49,343 nt of DNA, taken from Gemmatimonadota bacterium. GTDB taxonomy: Bacteria; Gemmatimonadota; Gemmatimonadetes; Longimicrobiales; Gaopeijiaceae. Position 1 is the stretch's first letter, and each line of letters starts with the position of its first letter. The stretch is from positions 1 to 49,343 of the forward strand of contig JAJDNI010000071.1 in NCBI GenBank assembly GCA_022340755.1. Direction: 5' to 3'. Below, in pieces: positions 35,095 through 43,236 of the stretch. The translations under genes and the position numbers were made by a program. Below the pieces are notes generated by a model. That model was given only the letters and a program-made list of their open reading frames with translations. It searched no databases and was not told the origin of the DNA.

Positions 35095-37692
35095 ATGAAA
35101 GACATCCTGGGAGATCTCCGAACCGCCCTGGCCGACCGCTACGCCGTCGAGGATGTCCTCGGCGCGGGCGGGATGGCCACGGTCTATCTGGCCGAGGACC
35201 TCCGGCACCACCGCCAGGTGGCAGTGAAGGTGCTGGATCCCGATCTGGCCGCCGCCGTGGGGGAGGAGCGGTTTCTCCGAGAGGTGGAGGTCACGGCCAC
35301 CCTGCGCCATCCCCACATCCTGCCTCTCCTCGACTCCGGCGAGGCGGATGGATTCCTCTACTACGTGATGCCGTTCGTGGAGGGGCCGTCTCTGCGGGAG
35401 CGGATTACCCGCGAGCGGCAGATTCCCGTCGACGAGGCGGTGCGGATCGCCCGCGAGGTGGCGGATGCGCTGGCACACGCCCACGCGCACGACGTGGTCC
35501 ACCGGGACGTTAAGCCGGAGAACATCCTCCTCGAGTCCGGGCACGCGGTCGTGGCGGACTTCGGGATCGCCCGGGCGGCTGCGGTGGCGGGAGGCGATCG
35601 GCTGACCCGGACTGGGATGATGGTGGGGACCCCCGCCTACGCGAGCCCCGAGCAGATGGCGGGCGACCACGAGGTGGACGGCCGGAGCGACATCCACGGC
35701 CTGGGCTGCGTCCTCTACGAGATGCTCATCGGCGAGCCGCCTTACTCCGGTGCGACCTTGCCGGTGATCCTCGCGCGCAAGACCGCCGGCCTCCGCACCT
35801 CCGTCCGGGAGCTCCGTCCCGCGGTTCCCCAGGTGCTCGAGCAGACGATCACCCGCGCGCTGGCCGTGCTGCCCGCCGATCGCCAGCAGAGCGCGGAGGA
35901 GCTGGAACGGGAGCTCTCGGGGGTCCTCGAGAGCGGGCTCCTCCGGTCTACGACGGCCGCACCCGCCGCCCGGGCTCCGGCACGCAGGGTACCCGGGTGG
36001 GCGCTGGTCATGGCGGGTGTGCTGGCGGTGGCCACCTCGGTGCTGTGGTGGAAGATCGGGCGGAGCGGCGCAAGCCGTGACCCCCTGGCCAACCGAGTGG
36101 TGGTGCTGCCCTACGAGAACGTGACGGGCGACGCGTCGCTGGACCCGGTCGGGAGGATGGTGGCCGACTGGATTACCGAGGGGCTGGCGCAGACGCCGGG
36201 TGTCCTCGTGGTGCCGACCTCGACCGTGCTCGAGGCGATGACGATGGTGGACGGGGAGAGGAACGGGTCGGGGACGGCGGAGGTGGCCAGGTTGGCTCAC
36301 GCCGGCGTTGCGGTCACGGGGTCCTACTACCGACGTGGCGACGACCTCGAGTTCCACTCGGAGGTGGCGGACGTGACGTCGGGGACGCGCTTGGCCGCGG
36401 TTCAGCCGATCCGGGGACCGGTCTCGGACTTCCAGGCCGCCGTGGACTCGGTCCGGATGCAGGTGATGGGTGCTCTGGCGACCCGCCTCAGCGAGTTGAC
36501 CGCGTGGGAGATCCCCCCGACGGTCCAGCCCCCCACGTACGACGCCTTCCTGGAGTACTCCCGGGGTCTGGAGTCGTGGGCGAAGGGAGACTACGCGTCG
36601 GCCGCCGACGCGCTCATGCACGCGTACGCTCTGGACACCACGTACGTTCGGAGCCTGATGTTGGCCATGTCGGCTGCGTCGAACGCCGGAGACGCCGGAA
36701 GGGTGGCCTCGATTCGCGCCATGCTCCAGTCGCGGCGCGAAGGGCTCTCCCCCTACGATCGGTACCGCTTCGACTGGTCGGAGGCCCGACGCCGCGGCGA
36801 TCGGAACGCGGCCCTCGCCGCCGCTCGGGAGGGCGCGAGGCTCGTGCCGTACGGGACGGCCCACAGCGCCCTCTTGCTCTCTCTGATTGACCTAAATCGC
36901 CCCCGGGAAGCGCTGGCGAATGCAGAGGAAATCGCCTCCAACAACCCCATGGCCCTGCGGTGGTACGCGCTTCCCGAGGTGCGGGCCGAGCTCCTGCACG
37001 CCCTCGGGGAGCACGAGCGCGAGCTGGCGGTCGTGCGGGAAGCGTACGATCACATCTCCGCGGACCGACGCTTCCTGATGGAGTCCGAGGGACGAGCGCT
37101 GGCGGCTCTCGGACGGGAGAGCGAGCTCGCGGGCATCGTCGACGAGATCGCCGCAACACCCCCCGGCCTGGGTATCGACCCCGGGGAGGTGCTCCTGACG
37201 ATCGCCGGAGAGGCCCGTGCCCACGGGCTCCCGGGGACCCGAGATCGGGCCCTGGAGCAAGCACTCGCCTGGTGGGGGGAGCAGCCGAACGCCTATCGGA
37301 AATCCGAAAGGGGTCGGGCGCTGGAGGGGAGGCTGCTCTGCCTGGCGGAGCGCTGGGACGAGGCGAGCGAGGTCTTTCGGGCGCTTCCCGGCGACTCGAC
37401 CCACGTCGACGTCCTCGGATACCGGGGCGTGATCGCAGCCCACCTCGGCGACCCGGCGGCGGCGCGGTCCTGGGCCGACGTCCTCGCCGGACTCGGGCCC
37501 GAGCGGGGGCGAGCCGCGCTCTGGCGTGCCAGGATCGCGGCCTCGATGGGTGAGCGCGACGAGGCGGTGGATCTTCTGAGACGGGCCTTCGCCCAGGGCG
37601 CGGCGTTCGGTCTCTGGGTCCATGTCGATCCGGACCTGGAGCCGCTTCGGGGCTATCCTCCCTACGAGGAGATTGTGCGGCCGAAGGGGTGA
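35095..37692 (+). CDS. Ser/Thr protein kinase with FlgO-like and TPR sensor region
   Basis: The ATG 35095 gives 865 residues; a TTG 51 bp upstream is also in frame. The N-terminal eukaryotic-type kinase is complete: GAGGMATVYLA, Lys45 in VAVKVLD, catalytic Asp138 in HRDVKPENIL, Asp155 in DFGIA, and GTPAYASPEQMAG. One membrane span (WALVMAGVLAVATSVLWW, about 302-320) leads to an FlgO/adenylate-cyclase-like domain (VVVLPYENVTGDASLDPVGRMVADWI) and a long TPR-like helical C-terminus. It is probably a transmembrane signalling kinase. It is divergent from padR-ADOP. The last 138 bp are duplicated at 23151-23288. Confidence 0.94.
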   Translation: MKDILGDLRTALADRYAVEDVLGAGGMATVYLAEDLRHHRQVAVKVLDPDLAAAVGEERFLREVEVTATLRHPHILPLLDSGEADGFLYYVMPFVEGPSLRERITRERQIPVDEAVRIAREVADALAHAHAHDVVHRDVKPENILLESGHAVVADFGIARAAAVAGGDRLTRTGMMVGTPAYASPEQMAGDHEVDGRSDIHGLGCVLYEMLIGEPPYSGATLPVILARKTAGLRTSVRELRPAVPQVLEQTITRALAVLPADRQQSAEELERELSGVLESGLLRSTTAAPAARAPARRVPGWALVMAGVLAVATSVLWWKIGRSGASRDPLANRVVVLPYENVTGDASLDPVGRMVADWITEGLAQTPGVLVVPTSTVLEAMTMVDGERNGSGTAEVARLAHAGVAVTGSYYRRGDDLEFHSEVADVTSGTRLAAVQPIRGPVSDFQAAVDSVRMQVMGALATRLSELTAWEIPPTVQPPTYDAFLEYSRGLESWAKGDYASAADALMHAYALDTTYVRSLMLAMSAASNAGDAGRVASIRAMLQSRREGLSPYDRYRFDWSEARRRGDRNAALAAAREGARLVPYGTAHSALLLSLIDLNRPREALANAEEIASNNPMALRWYALPEVRAELLHALGEHERELAVVREAYDHISADRRFLMESEGRALAALGRESELAGIVDEIAATPPGLGIDPGEVLLTIAGEARAHGLPGTRDRALEQALAWWGEQPNAYRKSERGRALEGRLLCLAERWDEASEVFRALPGDSTHVDVLGYRGVIAAHLGDPAAARSWADVLAGLGPERGRAALWRARIAASMGERDEAVDLLRRAFAQGAAFGLWVHVDPDLEPLRGYPPYEEIVRPKG

Positions 37693-38029
37693 GCTAACGG
37701 TCCTTGGAATGACCGTTCCCTGCGTCTCCCATCCGGAGATCCGGGAGCAGGGCCGTCATCTCGCCTTCTCCTCTCGACAGTGGGAGGGGCACCAGAGCCG
37801 CGGCCGTGGGGCCCGCGAAGCAGTACCAATACCCCGCCGTCATCTCCGGAAACGGGAAAGGGCGGGGAGAATGATAATCCGGCCACGCGCCCGGTAGAAG
37901 TGAGCTGTCACGACGCCCGCCTTTGGAAGTGGAACAGGACCCTCCTTGCTGCTCCCAGCGCGGCGACCTAGTCTGCGAAACCGCAATCAGACCTTCGCAC
38001 GCATCACCCACCGGGTGGGCCTGGCACCT
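37693..38029. other. Intergenic region between kinase and sulfatase
   Basis: The 337 bp hold no convincing gene. A 7-bp inverted repeat CCCCGCC (37832-37838) and GGCGGGG (37861-37867), with a 22-bp loop, is a weak terminator candidate for the kinase. The sulfatase promoter must lie in the second half. Nothing else was recognised. Confidence 0.45.
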
Positions 38030-39559
38030 ATGGACCGTCGCGACTTCCTGAGACTCGGAGCGGGGGCCTGGGCCGTAGGCGCCCTGGATCGATCCTGGCC
38101 CGGACACCTGCCGGCCGCGCCCACGCCCAACGTGGTCGTCATCTACGCCGACGATCTGGGATACGGCGACGTGAGCTGCTACGGCGCGACGAAGATCGCG
38201 ACCCCGAACATCGACCGCCTGGCGTCCCAGGGCCGTCGCTTCACCAATGCACACGCACCGGCCGCCACGTGCACGCCCTCGAGGTACGCCCTGCTGACGG
38301 GAGCGTACGCGTGGCGCAAGAAGGGCACGGGCGTCCTGCCGGGGGACGCGCGCCTGATCATCGACACGAGTCGCACCACGCTGCCCTCGATGATGCAACA
38401 CGCGGGCTACACCACCGGCGTCGTGGGCAAGTGGCACCTGGGGCTAGGCGCCGGCGATCTGGACTGGAACGGCCCCATCGCGCCGGGACCGAAGGAGGTC
38501 GGCTTCGACTACTCCTTCATCATTCCGGCCACGGGAGACCGCGTGCCCTGCGTCTTCGTGGAGAATGGGCGCGTGGTGGGTCTCGACCCGGCGGATCCCA
38601 TCGAGGTGAGCTACTCCCACCCGGTGGGAACCGACCCCACGGGCGCGGAGCATCCCGAGATGCTCCGCATGGGCCTCACCCAGGGGCACGACAAGACGAT
38701 CGTCAACGGCATCAGCCGCATTGGGTACATGAGCGGTGGCATGAAGGCACGCTGGGTGGACGAAGACATCGCCGACACGCTCACTGGCAAAGCCGTCTCC
38801 TTCATCGAGCGCCATCGCGACGGGCCTTTCTTCCTGTACGTCGCGACGCACGACATCCACGTGCCACGCGTGCCTCACCCTCGCTTCGTCGGCAAGAGCG
38901 GGCTGGGGCCCCGCGGCGACGCGATCCTCCAGTTCGACTGGACCGTCGGCGAGATAACGAAAACCCTCGATCGGTTGAACCTCGCGGACAACACCGTCGT
39001 GGTCTTCACCAGCGACAACGGCCCCGTGCTGGACGACGGCTACGCCGACCAGGCGGTGGAGAAGCTCAACGGACACACGCCCGCCGGGCCCCTGCGTGGG
39101 GGCAAATACAGCGCCTTCGACGGCGGCACGCGTGTGCCCTTCGTGGTGCGCTGGCCGGGGTGGGTGGAGACCGGAAGGTCGGACGCGCTGGTGAGCCAGA
39201 TCGACTTCCTTGCCTCGTTCGCGTCTCTGACCGGGCAGTCGCTGACCGCCGCCGAGGCCGGGGACAGCGTGAACGCGTGGCCTGCGATGACGGGCTCGGC
39301 GGGGCTCTCTCGCGCCTTCGTCGTCGAGCAGGCCGGCGCCCTCGGCATCATCGTCGGCGACTGGAAGTACATCGAGCCGCACGCGGGTCCCAAGATCGAC
39401 CCCGGAACCAACATGGAGCTGGGCAACGATCCCGACGGCCAGCTGTACGACCTGGCCAAGGACCTGGGCGAGCGGGACAACGTGATCGCCCAATTCCCGG
39501 AGGTCGCGGCGGACCTCGCCGCCAGGCTCCAGCGGATCCGCGACGGCGCGCGGTCCTGA
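38030..39559 (+). CDS. Exported arylsulfatase family protein
   Basis: The ATG 38030 gives 509 residues. The Tat-like start MDRRDFLRLGAGAWAVGAL indicates export. The sulfatase fold follows: VVVIYADDLGYGDVSCYG with metal ligands Asp41/Asp42, and CTPSRYALLTG with the Cys81 that is converted to formylglycine. GYTTGVVGKWHLGLG, the VVFTSDNGP metal motif and GGKYSAFDGGTRVPFVVRWPG also belong to the family. It hydrolyses sulfate esters, perhaps of polysaccharides. The CxPSR motif needs a formylglycine-generating enzyme, which is not in this window. It is convergent with a second sulfatase. Confidence 0.93.
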   Translation: MDRRDFLRLGAGAWAVGALDRSWPGHLPAAPTPNVVVIYADDLGYGDVSCYGATKIATPNIDRLASQGRRFTNAHAPAATCTPSRYALLTGAYAWRKKGTGVLPGDARLIIDTSRTTLPSMMQHAGYTTGVVGKWHLGLGAGDLDWNGPIAPGPKEVGFDYSFIIPATGDRVPCVFVENGRVVGLDPADPIEVSYSHPVGTDPTGAEHPEMLRMGLTQGHDKTIVNGISRIGYMSGGMKARWVDEDIADTLTGKAVSFIERHRDGPFFLYVATHDIHVPRVPHPRFVGKSGLGPRGDAILQFDWTVGEITKTLDRLNLADNTVVVFTSDNGPVLDDGYADQAVEKLNGHTPAGPLRGGKYSAFDGGTRVPFVVRWPGWVETGRSDALVSQIDFLASFASLTGQSLTAAEAGDSVNAWPAMTGSAGLSRAFVVEQAGALGIIVGDWKYIEPHAGPKIDPGTNMELGNDPDGQLYDLAKDLGERDNVIAQFPEVAADLAARLQRIRDGARS

Positions 39560-39591
39560 CAGGCCGCTGACCTGCCGGGTCCTCCAGCCAG

Positions 39592-41085
39592 CTAGCCCTC
39601 CCTCAGCGGAAAGAGCTCGGAGTCGGTGTGGGCGGATGTCATGATGCCCTCGATGGCCGCCACGATCTCCGGGTTGGCGGCGGCGACGTCCGTGGTCTCG
39701 CCGACGTCCGTGCCCAGGTTGTAGAGCTCCAGAGCGTCTTTGCCGGCGGGCAGCACGCCCTTCCACTCGCCCATGCGCACCACGACGGAGTTCTCGAACT
39801 CCCAGTAGAGGTATTCGTGCACGTCTTGCCCCGAGCGGCCCAGCAGCGTGGCGACGATGGACACGCCGTCAATGCCTTCCGGAGCGCCGGCGCCGGCGAG
39901 CTCGGCGAACGTGGGCATCATGTCCCAGAACCCGACGGGGAGGCTCGACGTGGTCCCGGCCGCGACGCGTCCGGGCCAGCGCGCCACCATGGGCACCCGG
40001 ATCCCACCCTCCCAGATCTGCGCCTTGCGGCCGCGCAGGGGGCCGCGGCTCCGGAAGAAGTCGGGATCGACACCCCCCACCCAGCTCGGCCCGTTGTCGC
40101 TGGTGAAGAAGACGATGGTGTCGTCGTCCAGGCCCAGCTCCTTGATGAGGGCGGCGATGCGCCCCACGTCCCGGTCCATGCGGGTGATCATGCCCGCGTA
40201 GGCGGCGTGCGGGGTGCGGTTGGGCAGGTAGCCTTGGTCCCCCACGTAGGGGGTGTCCGGAAGCTCACCTTCGTACTCCTCCACGGAGTCCTCGGGGACC
40301 TGCAAGGCCACGTGTGGAATGGTGAAGGGCAGGTACAGGAAGAAGGGACGAGCCTGGTTGTCACGGATGAACTGCAACGCCTCGGCGACCAGCAGATCGT
40401 GCGAGTACTCCTTCCCTTCGTAGGGCGCGTACGACGCGGGGTCTTGCGGATCGGCGCCTGGCGGAAGTGGCTGATGTGGGAAGACCCACTCGTTCTCCAG
40501 CGGGATCTTCTGCTGGTCACGCCAGAGGTAGGGCGGATAGTAGCTGTGCGCGATCCGCTGGCAGAGATAGCCGAAGAAGTGGTCGAAGCCCTGGGCGTTG
40601 GGCGCACCGGTGGTGTTGGGGCCGCCCAGGCCCCACTTGCCGATGGCTGCCGTGCGGTAGCCCCCCTGCTGCAGCACCGTCCCCGCCGTCACCGTCCCCG
40701 CGAGAATCGGGCGCTGGCCCTCCAGGGAGAGGTCGTGCCAGATGTCGCCCCCGGTGATGTTGTACTCGTCGTTGTCACGGATGTAGGCGTGGCCCGTGTG
40801 GTAGCCGGTGAGCAACACGCACCGAGACGGCGCGCACACGGGACTGCCCGCATAGGCGTCCGTGAAGCGCATGCCCTCGGCCGCCATCCGGTCGATGTTC
40901 GGCGTGCGGATCTTCTCCTGACCGTAGCAGCCCAGCTCGCCCCAGCCCAGGTCGTCGGCCATGATGAAGACGATGTTCGGGCGGCGCGCCTCCCGGGTCG
41001 GGGTATGGCAGCCGGACAACTCCGGGAGCGCGGCGGCCGCGGCGGCCACTCCGGCGGTTCTCACGAACTCGCGTCGGTTCATCAT
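39592..41085 (-). CDS. Lipoprotein arylsulfatase family protein
   Basis: The 497-residue product starts MMNRREFVRTAGVAAAAAAL with a twin-arginine motif and a lipobox LSGC at Cys26, so it is probably a Tat-exported lipoprotein. The sulfatase motifs are NIVFIMADDLGWGELGCYG (Asp44/Asp45), CAPSRCVLLTG (formylglycine site Cys84), GYRTAAIGKWGLGG, IVFFTSDNGPSWVGG and LRGRKAQIWEGGIRVPMVARWPG. It differs clearly from the neighbouring sulfatase, so the pair is not a recent duplication. Substrate is unknown. The divergent M20 peptidase starts 145 bp away. Confidence 0.93.
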   Translation of the reverse strand: MMNRREFVRTAGVAAAAAALPELSGCHTPTREARRPNIVFIMADDLGWGELGCYGQEKIRTPNIDRMAAEGMRFTDAYAGSPVCAPSRCVLLTGYHTGHAYIRDNDEYNITGGDIWHDLSLEGQRPILAGTVTAGTVLQQGGYRTAAIGKWGLGGPNTTGAPNAQGFDHFFGYLCQRIAHSYYPPYLWRDQQKIPLENEWVFPHQPLPPGADPQDPASYAPYEGKEYSHDLLVAEALQFIRDNQARPFFLYLPFTIPHVALQVPEDSVEEYEGELPDTPYVGDQGYLPNRTPHAAYAGMITRMDRDVGRIAALIKELGLDDDTIVFFTSDNGPSWVGGVDPDFFRSRGPLRGRKAQIWEGGIRVPMVARWPGRVAAGTTSSLPVGFWDMMPTFAELAGAGAPEGIDGVSIVATLLGRSGQDVHEYLYWEFENSVVVRMGEWKGVLPAGKDALELYNLGTDVGETTDVAAANPEIVAAIEGIMTSAHTDSELFPLREG

Positions 41086-41230
41086 GTCGACATTCTACGG
41101 ACGGAGCCGCTTCCAGTCACCGTCCATGGGACCCGCCTTGCCGCGCCCCCGAACGGTCCCTACCCTCTCCTCCCGCCCCGCCGGGGCGGCCGAACGCCTC
41201 CGGGACGGACCCACCAACGACAAAACGCCC

Positions 41231-42676
41231 ATGACCACCTGCGACCTCCTCCACCCCTCCGGCCCCCGTTCTCCCGCCGCGCTTCGCGGCCTCGCCTCGG
41301 CGCTCCTCGCGACCGGTCTCGCGGCCCTCGGGGTCCGATCCGCGGCGGCCCAACAGCCCGTGGACATGACCAAGCTCCAGGACGAGGCGGTGTCGCGGAT
41401 CGAGCAGTACATCCAGATCAACACGACGAACCCACCCGGCAACGAGGACCAGACGATGAAGTTCTTCGCCCGGATCTTCACCGCCGAGGGGATTCCCTTC
41501 GACACGGCTTCGTCGGCACCCGGGCGCGGCAACGTGTGGGCACGATTGAAGGGTGGCTCGAAGCCGGCGCTCCTGCTGCTGAGCCACATGGACGTGGTGC
41601 CCGCGGACCCGCAGTACTGGAGCGTCGACCCCTTCGCCGCAACGGTGAAAGACGGCTACCTGTGGGGCCGCGGCACTCTGGACACCAAGACGCTGGGCAT
41701 CGTGGAGCTCGAGGCATTCCTGGCTTTGCACCGGGCCAAGGTGCCGCTGGATCGCGACGTGATCTTCATGGCCACCGCCGACGAAGAGGCGGGGGCGGCG
41801 TACGGCGCCGGATGGGTGGTGGAGCACCATCCGGAAGCATTCCAGGGCGCCGGATTCGTCATCAACGAGGGTGGTGGGGGCGATGTGAACCAGGGGCGGC
41901 AGAGCTTCGGCATCGAGGTCACGCAGAAGGTGCCGTATTGGTTCAAGCTCACCTCCAACGGAACGCCGCGACACGGCTCGACCCCCCCGGTGGCGTCTGC
42001 CGTGAACCGGCTCATCCGAGCGCTGTACCGGCTCCAAACCTACGAGTTCGCGCCGCGCATCATCCCGGCGGTGGATACCTACTTCAAGGGACTCTCGCCG
42101 ACCGCAGCACCCGAATGGAAGGACGCTTTCACCGACATGGGCGCGACCGTGAAAGACCGGGACAAGCTGCTGCGCCTCCAGGCCCAGTTCCCGGAGCTGG
42201 CTGCGCTGACGCGCAACACGTGCTCCATCACCGTCCTCGAAGGGAGCCCGAAGATCAACGTCATCCCGCCGGAGGCGGAAGCCCAGCTCGACTGCCGGCT
42301 GCTGCCCGATCAGGACGTCGCCGAGTTCAAGCGTGAGCTCCGCGACGCCCTCAACGACCCCGGGATCACCATCGATCAGCTGCTGGGCTTCACCCCGGCC
42401 GTGTCCTCCACCGACAACCTGCTCTACAAGACCATCGTCCGGGTGACCAAGGCCCACTACCCCGACGCGGCCATCGTCCCGGCGGTGTCCACCGGCTTCA
42501 CGGACAGCCACTTCTTCCGGGATCGGGGCGTCTCCGCGTACGGCTACTCGCCCTTCCTGATCCCCGAAGCCGACGAGTCCGGCGTGCACGGCAACAACGA
42601 GCGGATCTCCATCGAGAACGTGCGTACCGGAACGCAGATGATGTACGAGATCGTCAGGTCGATGGTGGGGAACTGA
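41231..42676 (+). CDS. Exported M20-family metallopeptidase
   Basis: The ATG 41231 gives 481 residues with a signal peptide (LRGLASALLATGLAALGVRSAAAQQ). The M20/ArgE/DapE/CPG2 di-zinc fold follows: LLLLSHMDVVPAD (His119, Asp121), DGYLWGRGTLDTK (bridging Asp), ADEEAGAAYGA (catalytic Glu and ligand Glu) and VINEGGGG. A dimerisation domain with KLTSNGTPRHGSTPP comes next, and GVHGNNERISIENV at the C-terminus holds the last His ligand. The long form resembles carboxypeptidase PM20D1-like exported enzymes that cleave N-acyl amino acids or peptides. Periplasmic location is inferred from the signal. Confidence 0.92.
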   Translation: MTTCDLLHPSGPRSPAALRGLASALLATGLAALGVRSAAAQQPVDMTKLQDEAVSRIEQYIQINTTNPPGNEDQTMKFFARIFTAEGIPFDTASSAPGRGNVWARLKGGSKPALLLLSHMDVVPADPQYWSVDPFAATVKDGYLWGRGTLDTKTLGIVELEAFLALHRAKVPLDRDVIFMATADEEAGAAYGAGWVVEHHPEAFQGAGFVINEGGGGDVNQGRQSFGIEVTQKVPYWFKLTSNGTPRHGSTPPVASAVNRLIRALYRLQTYEFAPRIIPAVDTYFKGLSPTAAPEWKDAFTDMGATVKDRDKLLRLQAQFPELAALTRNTCSITVLEGSPKINVIPPEAEAQLDCRLLPDQDVAEFKRELRDALNDPGITIDQLLGFTPAVSSTDNLLYKTIVRVTKAHYPDAAIVPAVSTGFTDSHFFRDRGVSAYGYSPFLIPEADESGVHGNNERISIENVRTGTQMMYEIVRSMVGN

Positions 42677-43236
42677 TCTTCGAGTGGCCGGGAATAGGCC
42701 CCGACCCCGATTGGTGGTGTCCGTCGATCAGTCGACTACCGAGATCTTGTTGAGCGGCGGAGGACGCACCGCCACCACTGTCCAGGACTGCCTACACTCG
42801 GCTGCGAGAATTCGGCCTGGTCATCCCGCTCCCGGCAGATGGCACGGCCCGTAGACAGGGATAACGGCACGAGATCGGGTTCTCAGGGCTTGGTCTTTCG
42901 AGACTAGGCCGGGCGTCTTGCGTCGCCCTGTAGATGTTCTCTCTCCCCCTCTGGGGTTCCGCTCCCCGGGGGCTGGCGATGCGGCGCAAGGCGCGAAGAC
43001 CACCGCATGTTCGGTAGGCCAGCCGCTGCCCTGCCGGTCCAGGCATGGCCGGCGTCGTCATTCTGCGGGGCTGGGGTGCGGATACGCTTCACCCGTCCGC
43101 CGTGCACGTGCGCGCCGAGGCTCGGATCGGTATAGATAGTCCCGATCCTGCCCCTGACCGCAGGCCGGGACTCGATGCCCTCCGCCGGAGGCGCCGAGCG
43201 CGGCCCCCCGTCCCACCCCAGCGACCTGCGAGAGCC
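42677..43236. other. Long intergenic region before the permease gene
   Basis: The 560 bp have no family-like frame; the open frame reaching back to 43045 is Arg/Pro-rich and not part of the permease. A 7-bp inverted repeat GGATCGG (43124-43130) and CCGATCC (43142-43148) encloses the AT-rich TATAGATAGTC and may mark a promoter or operator of the permease gene. No RNA gene was recognised. Confidence 0.5.

Noticed and set aside
34906-36864. 652-codon open frame on the minus strand
   Set aside because: It is antisense to the Ser/Thr kinase gene, rich in Arg/His/Pro, and shows no family motif; a typical GC-rich shadow frame.
37694-38029. Minus-strand frame ending in MTAGYWYCFAGPTAAALVP
   Set aside because: No start signal, no family similarity, and the longer frame is antisense to the sulfatase.
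39628-42336. 902-codon open frame on the plus strand
   Set aside because: Most of it is antisense to the second sulfatase and the rest is out of frame with the M20 peptidase; composition is that of a shadow frame.
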